Counted from the stretch's first letter, positions 8,811 to 17,866 are shown. The stretch is DNA of 64,000 nt from Bacteroidetes bacterium UBA2664 (GCA_002359315.1 DEMS01000020.1:75844-139843); one strand, 5' to 3'. Translations and numbers: made by a program. Notes: a model not told the origin generated them from the letters alone.

Positions 8811-9581
8811 ATGAAGAAAGAAAATTCCATCACCAGAAAACAAGCCCTGAAATTTTTAACCCTGGGATCTGTATCTACCGTGATCGCGCCTTCTCTGTTT
8901 ACGACATCCTGTGCTGCCAATGGTACAATGGCCGGTGGATATCTAAACTTTGATCAGATATTTAATGCTGTTTACCCATTTTCTTTAGCTGAACTGCCCT
9001 ACTCTTATGATTCATTGGAGCCTGCCATAGATGCAAGAACCATGGAAATTCATCACGGCCGGCATCATCAGGGATATGTGAACAATTTGAATAATGCATT
9101 GGAAAATCGAACAGAGTTGCATGAGATGACGCTGTCTGAGCTAAACAGAAACTTGAATGACCTTCCGGACGAGGTTCAAAATGCGGTAAGAAATCATGGT
9201 GGCGGACATTTAAATCATACATTATTCTGGAATACAATGCACGCAGATGGAGGAACCCCGACAGCTGAGCTTGCCGGTGCCATTGAAGACGCTTTTGGGG
9301 ATATGAATGGTTTCAGAGAAGCGTTCACCGAAGCTGCAGGGACTGTATTTGGAAGCGGATGGGCCTGGTTGGTATCAGACAGTGAAGGAGGCCTTCAAAT
9401 TGTACAAACGGCCAATCAGAATAATCCGTTGACCAGCGGCCTAATACCCTTGTTTGGAATTGATGTTTGGGAACATGCGTACTACCTCAACTATCAGAAT
9501 CGAAGAGGAGACTACATTGGTGCTTACTTAGATCTGATACACTGGGAGAAGGTGAGTGAGATTTACAGTGAAAGCCTGTAA
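8811..9581 (+). CDS. sod: Exported superoxide dismutase, Mn/Fe family (Mn-like)
   Basis: This enzyme dismutes superoxide. The metal ligands of the Fe/Mn SOD fold are all visible: His81 (EIHHGRHH), His136 (NHTLFW), Asp218 and His222 (DVWEHAYY). The GGGHLNHTLFW and TANQNNP segments are of the Mn or cambialistic type. The 256-residue chain is about 55 residues longer than cytosolic SODs because of an N-terminal extension, TRKQALKFLTLGS followed by a hydrophobic stretch and Cys34. This looks like a Tat-like or lipoprotein signal, so the enzyme probably acts outside the cytoplasm. It is monocistronic. Confidence 0.88.
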   Translation: MKKENSITRKQALKFLTLGSVSTVIAPSLFTTSCAANGTMAGGYLNFDQIFNAVYPFSLAELPYSYDSLEPAIDARTMEIHHGRHHQGYVNNLNNALENRTELHEMTLSELNRNLNDLPDEVQNAVRNHGGGHLNHTLFWNTMHADGGTPTAELAGAIEDAFGDMNGFREAFTEAAGTVFGSGWAWLVSDSEGGLQIVQTANQNNPLTSGLIPLFGIDVWEHAYYLNYQNRRGDYIGAYLDLIHWEKVSEIYSESL

Positions 9582-9652
9582 CATTAAAAAACCCTAATAG
9601 CTATTAACCGGAATAATGAGGATTTTTAAAGATATAAAAAATTCTCGCACTT

Positions 9653-10168
9653 ATGATCACTGTTATACCCAAAGTATTTATTCTTACTGTACTTATAATT
9701 GCATTGAATGTAAACTCAACGATTGCTCAAGTATCTGAGCCCCAATCAGTATCAATATCTGTCACAGCTCAGGTTTCGTCTGCAATTGAACTCTTTACGA
9801 TTCAATCTGTTGATTTTCGGTATGAAGACGTGGAGCTTAATGTATTATCTGTAGATCCAATATCAAATCCCAGTGCCGGTAAAATGGTAGCGAGAGGGAT
9901 GCCTGATTCAGCAATGAGAATCAGTTTTCTTCAGAGCAGGGAACTGGTAAATGTGGACACAAACCATGTACTCTTCTTCGAGTATTTTGTAGCAGGAAAT
10001 GATCTGGATGAACAGGAATCATCAGAAATAATCACTCCTGACAACCGGGATTTGACGTTCAATGAGGAAGGGGAATATTATATATGGGTTGGTGGCAGAG
10101 TGGATCTAAGCACAGCTCAGCCGGGTAGTTATGAAGGTGATTTTAATATCGAAATTGAATATATCTAA
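9653..10168 (+). CDS. Secreted DUF4402-like fimbrial subunit 1
   Basis: A signal peptide ends at TIA-Q (residue 25). The mature protein opens with an alternating stretch, SVSISVTAQVSSAIEL, like a donor strand, and ends with PGSYEGDFNIEIEY. This GxYxG...I-Y ending recurs in the next three genes and fits the last strand of DUF4402-type pilin-like domains. There are no cysteines. It is the first gene of the cluster running through chaperone and usher-like genes, which supports a role as a minor surface subunit. Sequence divergence from the probable major subunit is high, so the assignment rests on architecture and context. Confidence 0.65.
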   Translation: MITVIPKVFILTVLIIALNVNSTIAQVSEPQSVSISVTAQVSSAIELFTIQSVDFRYEDVELNVLSVDPISNPSAGKMVARGMPDSAMRISFLQSRELVNVDTNHVLFFEYFVAGNDLDEQESSEIITPDNRDLTFNEEGEYYIWVGGRVDLSTAQPGSYEGDFNIEIEYI

Positions 10169-10297
10169 CTACAAAATCTGATATTGTACGAGCGCAATAC
10201 ATACTTTATTTCATTTCTCAGAATATTGTTTTGCAAATCATTTGCAAACTTGCCGGGTATGTTGCGTTTGATTTTCCGTTCTATCCCATTAATTTTA

Positions 10298-10894
10298 ATG
10301 AGAATAGTCGCCGGACTAATATTTGTGATCATTCTGCATTCAACAGCATTGTCACAAATCAATTTTGGAAGTTTTGGCTCGTATACGATACAATTAACTG
10401 AAATATCCACTGGTAGCCTTACCTTTGAAGGCCTTATTATTCCAGAGTCCGGAACGCATGAAATTCAGCTGGCAGATGCTTTTATAATAGAAATTGAAGG
10501 AGTAAAATACTTGGATGTAGGAGTTCTGATCACTGCAGATGTAGAACTGCTGTTGGACGGTAATATTAATAATGTAGGAAATCCGCAAAAAAGTATCACA
10601 TTCACCCTTGAAGCAGCTTATGCAAATAAGGGACAACAGAATACAGCGGATGCTGACTTGATTACAATCCTTTCAAATGTGGGAGATGCTAGATTTCCAA
10701 TTTTAGCCAGACAATTTCAACCGCCCGGTCCGCCACCGCCACCGCCGACCGAAGCATTTGATCAATCTGCAGTGAATGAAGCTGCGTATTTGTACCTATA
10801 TGGAAACATTAGTGTGGGAAATGTTGACGCAGGAACCTATACAGGGAACATAAATATATCTGTACAGTATGACAATCCACCTGAAAATCCTTGA
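10298..10894 (+). CDS. Secreted DUF4402-like fimbrial subunit 2 with polyproline loop
   Basis: I start at ATG 10298 because it gives a clean signal peptide (MRIVAGLIFVIILHSTALSQ); ATG 10259 or TTG 10184 in the same frame would add a poor leader. The mature chain of about 178 residues ends with YLYLYGNISV...AGTYTGNINISVQY, matching the ends of its neighbours. An unusual QPPGPPPPPP stretch interrupts the middle, probably a surface loop or stalk. It is the largest of the small subunits and could be a tip or adaptor. No enzymatic motif is visible. Confidence 0.6.
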   Translation: MRIVAGLIFVIILHSTALSQINFGSFGSYTIQLTEISTGSLTFEGLIIPESGTHEIQLADAFIIEIEGVKYLDVGVLITADVELLLDGNINNVGNPQKSITFTLEAAYANKGQQNTADADLITILSNVGDARFPILARQFQPPGPPPPPPTEAFDQSAVNEAAYLYLYGNISVGNVDAGTYTGNINISVQYDNPPENP

Positions 10895-10954
10895 TTTATC
10901 CAAAATTATCAAAGATTTAACGTGGGATTTATTTAGTGAATCGGTCAACTGAAG

Positions 10955-11476
10955 ATGATTAAAATAATAACAGGAATATCGCTTTTCTTACTTTTTCTTT
11001 TATGGCCCTCTGAGTCTCAAGGCCAATTTTTGAATATTCAGATCGACGTGGAACCGAGCGTCGACACCGTTGTTGAACAACAATTGGACTTTGGTCAGAT
11101 GATTGCAGGTTCGGGGCTTCAAGAAATCCCCTTGGGATCACCCAATATGGGAGTTTTTCACATACGGGCTCTCAGAACGCAAAGAATGTTGATATCCATT
11201 GATGCAGATCCCGCCCTTGTTCATGCCAATCCAAATATTAATGCATCCATTCCGATGGAAATTTTTGCTAATTATACCAACAACGGGATTGATAATTTTC
11301 GGGCCAGTGATGCCCTTAGCGATGAATTGGAGATGATTATTGTAGAATCTCCCGAGAATAACCCGGAGGCTACATGGTCGGGGATTTATATTTACATCTA
11401 TGGTTCAATTGACTTAAGAAATGTACCATTGGGAACGTATTCGGGAAATATTATATTAACAGTGGTGTATGAATAA
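10955..11476 (+). CDS. Secreted DUF4402-like fimbrial subunit 3
   Basis: A 173-residue protein with a signal peptide ending at SQG-Q (about residue 23). The mature N terminus NIQIDVEPSVDTVVEQQLDFG has the alternating pattern of a donor strand followed by the LDFG element common to DUF4402-type domains. The C terminus, YIYIYGSIDLRNVPLGTYSG...ILTVVYE, closely parallels subunit 2. It is 60 bases after subunit 2 in the same direction, so probably the same transcript. It is a minor-subunit candidate. Confidence 0.62.
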   Translation: MIKIITGISLFLLFLLWPSESQGQFLNIQIDVEPSVDTVVEQQLDFGQMIAGSGLQEIPLGSPNMGVFHIRALRTQRMLISIDADPALVHANPNINASIPMEIFANYTNNGIDNFRASDALSDELEMIIVESPENNPEATWSGIYIYIYGSIDLRNVPLGTYSGNIILTVVYE

Positions 11477-11641
11477 AGGTTCATTGAATTTCTTGTATTG
11501 CACCAATAATATAATATTAGGAGATTTAAAGAGACTTAAGTACATTAAAAAACTCTAATTTGGAACTAATATAGACAACTGATTAAATTAATCTATAGGA
11601 ACAAAAGATTTTTCTCTAACAACATCAATCAACCCGATAAA

Positions 11642-12169
11642 ATGAAAAAATTAATACTAACAACAATCATCTTAATCGTAGCCGTTGCTGGCGCGCTTGC
11701 ACAATCTACAGCAGACGTAGCAGTTACAGCGACTGTAAACGATGCTCTTACGTTAACACCTACAGCAGTAGCATTTGGAAGTATACAGGCTGGCCAAGCC
11801 TCATATATACAAGCAAATGCAAATGATGGAACTACAGAAACAAACTTAGGATCTACTCATTCAGCTGGGGCTCTTCAAATACAAGGTACAACAGGTGTTG
11901 ATGTAACCGTGTCATGGACAAATGCTACTCTGACCGATGCAAGTAATGCAAACCCTATCACATTCACACCCACTGTATATTTGGGTGCAGCACAAATATC
12001 TTCAGGTGCATCAAATGTTACATTGGCTGGCGGTAACATTACATTAGATGTAGGTGGTGCACTCGGTTCAATTGCAAATCCTGGTGTATATTCAACCACA
12101 ACAGATGGTGGAAGTCCTGCTGGAGACGAAACACCAGTAGTATTTACTGTCAGTTACACGAGTGTATAA
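11642..12169 (+). CDS. Probable major fimbrial subunit, DUF4402 family
   Basis: The 175-residue product has a textbook signal peptide ending ALA-Q (residue 20), then ADVAVTATVNDALTLTPTAVAFGSIQAG, the typical opening of DUF4402 proteins. The rest is rich in Thr, Ala, Gly and Asn with no Cys, as expected of a repeatedly polymerised beta subunit. It ends VFTVSYTSV. A 165-base leader suggests its own promoter, and a strong terminator directly follows, so it can be expressed at higher levels than chaperone and usher. These features point to the main structural subunit; this is inference. Confidence 0.68.
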   Translation: MKKLILTTIILIVAVAGALAQSTADVAVTATVNDALTLTPTAVAFGSIQAGQASYIQANANDGTTETNLGSTHSAGALQIQGTTGVDVTVSWTNATLTDASNANPITFTPTVYLGAAQISSGASNVTLAGGNITLDVGGALGSIANPGVYSTTTDGGSPAGDETPVVFTVSYTSV

Positions 12170-12190
12170 CAGTATTTAAAATATTACAAT

Positions 12191-12219
12191 AAAAAACCCC
12201 GCATTTGGCGGGGTTTTTT
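12191..12219 (+). terminator. Strong hairpin terminator after the major subunit gene
   Basis: A perfect 12-bp stem, AAAAAACCCCGC against GCGGGGTTTTTT with loop ATTTG, is followed by T-rich sequence. It lies 21 bases after the subunit stop and 45 bases before the chaperone gene. It probably limits read-through into chaperone and usher genes. The A/T-flanked stem would also work on the other strand. Confidence 0.88.
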
Positions 12220-12264
12220 ATTTATCGTATTTTCGGGGATAGTAAATAACTCAACTCTACACAT

Positions 12265-13104
12265 ATGAAACACTCAGTTGCTTTTATTGTCTCGATATTA
12301 TTAATTGGAATTTTTACATCCATAAGTCACGCACAGGTTACAATCTCCCCGACGGCCGTTTTTTTAGACAGCAATAGCAAAGTGGGTTCATTTTTTGTGT
12401 CTAATCCCTCAAACAGTGCTGTTGAAGTAAGGTTGAGTTTTGAGTTTGCATATCCTGCCACGGATAGCGATGGACGTGTCTTCCTGAATTATGAGGATTC
12501 TGAGGCTGAAGAAAATTTTTCATTGGTTCCTCATTTAAGGGCTTTTCCCACAACATTTATATTGGACCCAAATCAGCGACAGACAATTCGATTGATAGGA
12601 AGATTACCTCAGGATACCGATCCTGCAACTTATTGGACCCGAATGAGAGTTTCTTCCAGTCAATTGACTCCACCCATTGGAGAGGCTGCCGAAGGTCAAG
12701 TTGCCGCACAAGTGACATTTCAGATTGATCAGGTAACCGTTGTATTAGTCCATCACGGCAGCGTTGAAACAGGTGTCGTAATTCACTCAACTGAAGCGCG
12801 TGTGGATTCAGAAAGGGAAATATTACAGATATTTACAGATGTTGAACGCACAGGGAATGCCCCATTTATTGGCAGTGTTACAACCACAATTCTTGATTCA
12901 AACGGTAATGAAGTAGATACCAGAAGATCTTCAACATCCGTCTATTTTAGAAATTTGCAACGTGTAGAATTTGAACTTTCCGAACTATCTGCCGGTACAT
13001 ATACCGCTGTTACGACCTATGAAACGTCTCGAAATGATATATCATCAAGAAATTTAATTCAGGCACCCTCTATTACAGAAAGGCTTACATTTTCCATTGA
13101 GTGA
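12265..13104 (+). CDS. PapD-like periplasmic fimbrial chaperone
   Basis: The 279-residue protein has a signal peptide ending SHA-Q (residue 23) and two immunoglobulin-like domains. Domain 1 shows VTISPTAVFLDSNSKVGSFFVSNPS and, near residue 90-130, FPTTFILDPNQRQTIRLIGRLP, matching the G1-strand region with which chaperones cap subunits. Domain 2 begins at about 165. In classical systems such proteins fold subunits and deliver them to the usher. It overlaps the usher-like gene by 4 bases, a coupling typical of these pairs. The family is atypical; I place it only as PapD-like. Confidence 0.75.
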   Translation: MKHSVAFIVSILLIGIFTSISHAQVTISPTAVFLDSNSKVGSFFVSNPSNSAVEVRLSFEFAYPATDSDGRVFLNYEDSEAEENFSLVPHLRAFPTTFILDPNQRQTIRLIGRLPQDTDPATYWTRMRVSSSQLTPPIGEAAEGQVAAQVTFQIDQVTVVLVHHGSVETGVVIHSTEARVDSEREILQIFTDVERTGNAPFIGSVTTTILDSNGNEVDTRRSSTSVYFRNLQRVEFELSELSAGTYTAVTTYETSRNDISSRNLIQAPSITERLTFSIE

Positions 13105-16100
13105 ACAAAAACTACGCCCTAATATCTTGGATTTCTGTATTGAGTATTTGGGTTTTATTCGTATCCAATCAGCGAATTCAAGCTCAGGGACTCGAGGATG
13201 AAGTCTACCTTAATTTTCGTTATCAAGCGATCGTCAATGATTATATCTCAACAATATATTATAACGACGTTTTTTTCATCTCAGTTGGTGAGATATTCAA
13301 TTCCTTAAGTATTGAAAACAGGGTTGATAGAGGTCAATTTACGATCAGTGGTAATTATATTGATCGGGGCCCGTACTCAATTAATTTTAATAATCAGCGT
13401 GCTACATTCTCCGGCAGAACAGTAGATCTGAATGCAGATTCATTCGTAATCACTGAATTTGGATTCTATCTGCACCCGGATATTTTTCTTGAGCTGTTTC
13501 AATTAGAGTTTACGATCGATTTCAATAATCTTGCAATCTACCTGAGCACGACTGATACAATGCCCATCGTTGCCCAGCGGGAGAGAGAAAGAAGAAGATC
13601 CCGGATTCTCAGTACTCAAAGAAATATTCGGCGTGATTTTTATCCTCTTCAAATCGAAAGGAATAGAAATGTTTTAAATGGTGGTTTTATTGATTATAAC
13701 CTGAATGCAAATATCAACGATGATAGAGCAAACAGTTATGTTTACAATGGGAACTTAGGAATGGAGATTTTAAGCGGGGATCTGCAGGGTACCGTTTTTG
13801 GAAGTTATTCTGCAGAATCTACGACTCTGCGTTCTTCAGGGTTACGATGGCGATTTGGAGTTCCTGATAATGCATTTATCAGTTCTATTTCACTGGGACA
13901 GAGAAACTCAAGCGGTTTTACCTCCGCTGCATATACCGGCTTGCGAATCACGAATGAGCCTTTTGAACCGAGATTCTTATTTGGTGAGACGGCTTTTACG
14001 GGAGGTGTTTCACCGAATGCGGAAGTTGAACTCTATCGAAATAACTCATTGATTGATTTTACGCAAGCGGATGCATCGGGTCAGTACTTTTTTTCGGTGC
14101 CGATTACCTATGGAACATCAAACTATAGTATTCGCAGTTTTTCGCCAACCGGTGATCAAACAGATCGCAACTTACGCCTGCAAATCCCACAAAATTATCT
14201 GCCCAAAGGTGAAATAAAATATGTTGTTGAAGCAGGGAGATTAGATAATCCATTAGCAGGTAATATTGAGAGGGGTTATATGGGTCGATCGATGGTTGAA
14301 GCGGGGCTAAACAGATACATAACCGTCGGTGGCGGAGCTGAGTATTTTGAAGATTTTCACGATGAGTTGCCAACATTTGTGGGAAGAGTATCCGCCAGGG
14401 TATTAACCAATCACCTTATCTCCATGGAGGCCGCAAATGAAGCATTTTATCGGGGTTCAATCAGTGCTGTATATGCAAATAGTGCCAGTTTTAACGTAAA
14501 TTACACCTACTACAATAAGATGGGCGGGCTCTATAACCCGGGCCGGAATGTTTCTGCTATACGTACAAACCTATTTACCCCTTTTCGAATCGGAACTCTC
14601 CCTCTTTTTCTAAGATGGTCCTATTCTAACGAACAGAGGGAAGTAAATACCGTCCATCGCTACCGGGTTGATCTGAATTCACGATTGGGACGTGCTAACA
14701 TTCGAATTGGATATCGGGATTCTCAGATTGATAAAATTATCCCGGCCATCACATCAACTTCCAGAGTATCAATGGCAACCACCTACAATTTTGGAAGATC
14801 ACGTGAAATGCCAGGATTATTTCGAGGAATGTTTTTGGGGACTCAATTAAGTTTTGTACCGGATGGCCAGAACATTGAAGATCTTGAAGTGCAGTTGAGC
14901 AGAAATATTTTCCGTACCGGTCGATTTCAGTTTTCTTATGGCCGGAATTTTGTAGGAAACTTCAATCTTATTCGTTTCAGCTTGTCGCTGGATTTTAGAA
15001 ATTTCAGAAGCAATAGCGGTGTTCGTAGTACACCGGCAAATAATACGATTACTCAATCATTAAGAGGTTCGATTGGATTCGATTCAAATCATAATCGGAT
15101 TATACCCTATAACCGGCAGCAGGTAGGCCGTGCAGGTCTGGCCGTAAGAATGTTTGTTGACAACAATAATAATGGAACATATGATGAAGGTGAAGAATTA
15201 ATACCTGAAGGAACCATTAACGTTGAAAGAGCCGGTGCAACGCGATTTACAATGGGTGGGGTAAATTATATATCCAATTTACAAGCATATCGAAGATATA
15301 ATGTTGTTGTGAATAAATCGTCTGTAAATAATCCTCTGTTAGTACCGACTACTGAACGATTCTCCATCATTACAGATCCAAATCAATTCAAATTGATTGA
15401 GATCCCATTCTATACATCAGGAATAATCGATGGAATGGTATATCAGGTAGCCGAAGACTCTAAATCCGGATTAGGGGGGGTAAGGTTATACCTTGTACAG
15501 GTAAATGTTATGGATGGTGTCAGCCCATTTCGTCAGGAACTGCGTACGTTTGCGGATGGAAGTTTTTACGCTTATGAAATACCACCGGGTGATTATGAGG
15601 TCAGGGTGGATCAGTCACAACAGGACTTCCTTAATGTAAAAACAGAACCCGAGGTTCTGGAGTTAACGGTCAGGGCTGTTAGTGAGGGTGATTTTGTAGA
15701 GGGTCTTGAGATTAATCTGGTTCCAAAAGATCCTTTTGAAGTGATGGATGAAGCTGTTGATGACTCAGTCGAAGTGTCTGAGATGATACCTGAAACAATG
15801 GATAATCAGCAAGACGAGTTAGTGGCAATCGCTGAAGAGGAATCTGTTGATGAAACTGTTGATGAATCTGTCGAGGAGCAAGCTGACTCGATTGCTGAAT
15901 TAACTGAAACCGAAGTGCAGGATATTTCGGGCGAAACTGTAGCAGATGATGAGGATTTATTTGAGGAATCACTTCAATCAGAAGAAACCATTGATGAGAG
16001 TGCAGTGGATTCACTGATTGCAGGCGAAACACCCGTTGAGACAGAGAATGCGGACAGCTTAACTGAAGAGTCGATTGCAGAAGTGCAGACGGCGGATGAA

Positions 16101-17222
16101 TCCATCGATGAGTCGGTTGCTCAATTACAGACTGAAGATGAACCTATCGAAGAGGCAATCGCTGAAATGCAGACTGAAGATGAACCTATCGAGGAGTCGA
16201 TAGCAGATGTGCAGGCAACGGATGAACCTATCGAGGAGTCAATTACTGAAGTCCAGATGGCTGATGAGTCTGTTGAGGAGCCGATAGCTGAATCATTGTC
16301 TGATGAAGATTCAACAGAATTAGCGAGTGAAGAAGAATTAATTGAACAAGCATTTGCCAATGCCGAATTTGCTGAGGAAGACGATCCATTAGAAATAGAA
16401 AGTTTGGATGAGTCGCTGATTATGGATCCTAATCAGGAGAGAACCATCTCCGATATCCAGATATTTACCCAGGATGCCAGTTGCCGTTTCAGTATTCAAA
16501 TGGCAGAATATCGATCTCTTGAAGAGGCATTTAGTGGGGCCAATCGTTTTGAGAGAGAAACCGGGTTAACGTTTCAAATTTATTCTGCCGGACCCCAGTC
16601 GCCATTTACAATCCGAACCAGTGAAAAATCTTACTTTGGTGAAGTATTGACAACTTTTAATGAGTTGTTAGCAAGAAATCCGTCTCAAAAACCGGCAATT
16701 ATTACTCAGTGTGTTGAAAATGAGGAAGCCCGGCCACTTCGATACCTGATACAGCTGGCCGCTTTTTCGAGTGAGGAGAATGCTGAAAGATTCAGGGATG
16801 AGTTAAGAGATCGATATCAATTGGCATCACGACTAGACCTATCCGGTGGTTCTTTAATTAGAGTACAGGCCGGACCTTATGTTAATCGAAGAGAGTTATT
16901 AAATGCTTTTAGAGTATTGGCACAGGATAATGTTTCACCGGGAATGTTCATATTGGTTGACCCATCATCTTATTACAATATGAGTCAGGAGTTCAGGTTG
17001 CAGGTGGGTTTATTTAACAATCCACGTGATGCTGTCAGATATGCGTTTGAGATCAGTGAAGCATTTAACATCGATACATTTGTTATTATTGATGGATCTG
17101 CTGTTAAAGTCATGGTGAACAAGAAATATGATGCATGGGATGATGTATTTCGTGATTTTACACTAATATCATCCTATGAAAATGCAAACCAGCCAGCGAT
17201 TCACCTTTCAGAACAAGAGTAG
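13101..17222 (+). CDS. Giant usher-like outer-membrane protein with C-terminal SPOR-like domains
   Basis: The GTG start overlaps the chaperone stop. The 1373 residues comprise a signal peptide (1-29); a globular N-terminal region (30-155); a long beta-strand-rich barrel region (about 200-655) including a usher-plug-like segment near 300 (VSPNAEVELYRNNSLIDF); a Ca-loop-like DNNNNGTYDEGE near 687; a carboxypeptidase-regulatory-like sandwich (about 774-850); a highly acidic linker (about 880-1110) with a 14-residue repeat; and about three SPOR-like modules (near 1128-1205, 1211-1290 and 1298-1360; RYLIQLAAFSSEENAERF is the clearest). Classical ushers are about 800-900 residues. SPOR domains bind denuded peptidoglycan glycans, so this chain may tether the secretion pore to the cell wall. 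Confidence 0.7.
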   Translation: MNKNYALISWISVLSIWVLFVSNQRIQAQGLEDEVYLNFRYQAIVNDYISTIYYNDVFFISVGEIFNSLSIENRVDRGQFTISGNYIDRGPYSINFNNQRATFSGRTVDLNADSFVITEFGFYLHPDIFLELFQLEFTIDFNNLAIYLSTTDTMPIVAQRERERRRSRILSTQRNIRRDFYPLQIERNRNVLNGGFIDYNLNANINDDRANSYVYNGNLGMEILSGDLQGTVFGSYSAESTTLRSSGLRWRFGVPDNAFISSISLGQRNSSGFTSAAYTGLRITNEPFEPRFLFGETAFTGGVSPNAEVELYRNNSLIDFTQADASGQYFFSVPITYGTSNYSIRSFSPTGDQTDRNLRLQIPQNYLPKGEIKYVVEAGRLDNPLAGNIERGYMGRSMVEAGLNRYITVGGGAEYFEDFHDELPTFVGRVSARVLTNHLISMEAANEAFYRGSISAVYANSASFNVNYTYYNKMGGLYNPGRNVSAIRTNLFTPFRIGTLPLFLRWSYSNEQREVNTVHRYRVDLNSRLGRANIRIGYRDSQIDKIIPAITSTSRVSMATTYNFGRSREMPGLFRGMFLGTQLSFVPDGQNIEDLEVQLSRNIFRTGRFQFSYGRNFVGNFNLIRFSLSLDFRNFRSNSGVRSTPANNTITQSLRGSIGFDSNHNRIIPYNRQQVGRAGLAVRMFVDNNNNGTYDEGEELIPEGTINVERAGATRFTMGGVNYISNLQAYRRYNVVVNKSSVNNPLLVPTTERFSIITDPNQFKLIEIPFYTSGIIDGMVYQVAEDSKSGLGGVRLYLVQVNVMDGVSPFRQELRTFADGSFYAYEIPPGDYEVRVDQSQQDFLNVKTEPEVLELTVRAVSEGDFVEGLEINLVPKDPFEVMDEAVDDSVEVSEMIPETMDNQQDELVAIAEEESVDETVDESVEEQADSIAELTETEVQDISGETVADDEDLFEESLQSEETIDESAVDSLIAGETPVETENADSLTEESIAEVQTADESIDESVAQLQTEDEPIEEAIAEMQTEDEPIEESIADVQATDEPIEESITEVQMADESVEEPIAESLSDEDSTELASEEELIEQAFANAEFAEEDDPLEIESLDESLIMDPNQERTISDIQIFTQDASCRFSIQMAEYRSLEEAFSGANRFERETGLTFQIYSAGPQSPFTIRTSEKSYFGEVLTTFNELLARNPSQKPAIITQCVENEEARPLRYLIQLAAFSSEENAERFRDELRDRYQLASRLDLSGGSLIRVQAGPYVNRRELLNAFRVLAQDNVSPGMFILVDPSSYYNMSQEFRLQVGLFNNPRDAVRYAFEISEAFNIDTFVIIDGSAVKVMVNKKYDAWDDVFRDFTLISSYENANQPAIHLSEQE
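16074..16283 (+). repeat. 42-bp in-frame tandem repeat in the usher-like gene
   Basis: Five imperfect copies of a 14-residue unit, close to IAEVQTEDEPIEES, lie in the acidic linker at about residues 992-1061. The middle copies share the longest identical DNA, around GATGAACCTATCGA. Such a repeat can change copy number and so linker length. Less regular acidic copies extend on both sides. Confidence 0.8.
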
Positions 17223-17258
17223 AGATATTGTTTAGAAACAATTATTCTTGGTAGATTG

Positions 17259-17666
17259 CTACAAATAGATAATCGTTGCAGTCTGTCTATTGTCTGAGGC
17301 TGAGGTGCCGGATTTCTTTTTCTCTCCAACCAGATAGTGAACTCTCACCTTTCCGGTATGTTCATCTACTTTTTCAATATTGGTGACTGTATATGACGAG
17401 CAATTGTTTGATGAAGAACAATTATTACCTTCACCGGCAATGATTTCAGTTTGAGAGGGGTAAGTAAGGACAAACTCCTTAAATCCGATTTGATAACTAT
17501 TATCTCTGCTGGTTGCCTGTACGTTCTGGGACAGTTGATCCATGAATAAACTTCCGGGAACCACTTCAACCATCACATCCATTACTGCGATTGACTCCTT
17601 CTCCTTGTCACTTTTTTGAATCGGATCTGTGCTGAATAGTATTAAGAAGATAAATGTTAAACTCAT
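17259..17666 (-). CDS. Small secreted protein, possible divergent fimbrial subunit
   Basis: This 135-residue protein has a short hydrophobic leader (MSLTFIFLILFS) and then VMDVMVEVVPGSL. It ends ATIIYL, and both ends resemble its upstream neighbour on the same strand. A Cys pair occurs in NNCSSSNNCSS, unlike the Cys-free subunits on the other strand. It converges on the usher-like gene, 36 bases away. I recognise no named family; the beta-rich pattern and location suggest a subunit or accessory factor of the adjacent system. Confidence 0.5.
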   Translation of the reverse strand: MSLTFIFLILFSTDPIQKSDKEKESIAVMDVMVEVVPGSLFMDQLSQNVQATSRDNSYQIGFKEFVLTYPSQTEIIAGEGNNCSSSNNCSSYTVTNIEKVDEHTGKVRVHYLVGEKKKSGTSASDNRQTATIIYL

Positions 17667-17866
17667 GTATTGGAATGAGTAATTGCTAAACTTTTAATTG
17701 TATTAGATTAGATTATTTTAATCTTGTTCAATTAAACAATTATCTAATTCAAATCAAAGATAATTTTGTGCACGTCAATAAATTATTTTTTCAAAAAATA
17801 TAACAAAGAGGGAAAGTAGAGAGGAGTATCTGAAATGATTAAAAATCAACCGGGTACCATTGATCT

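Noticed and set aside
15712..16360. Long antisense open frames opposite the usher-like acidic linker
   Set aside because: They arise from the biased codons of the acidic tandem repeat; their translations are low-complexity Ser/Gln/His-rich mirrors with no independent signals.
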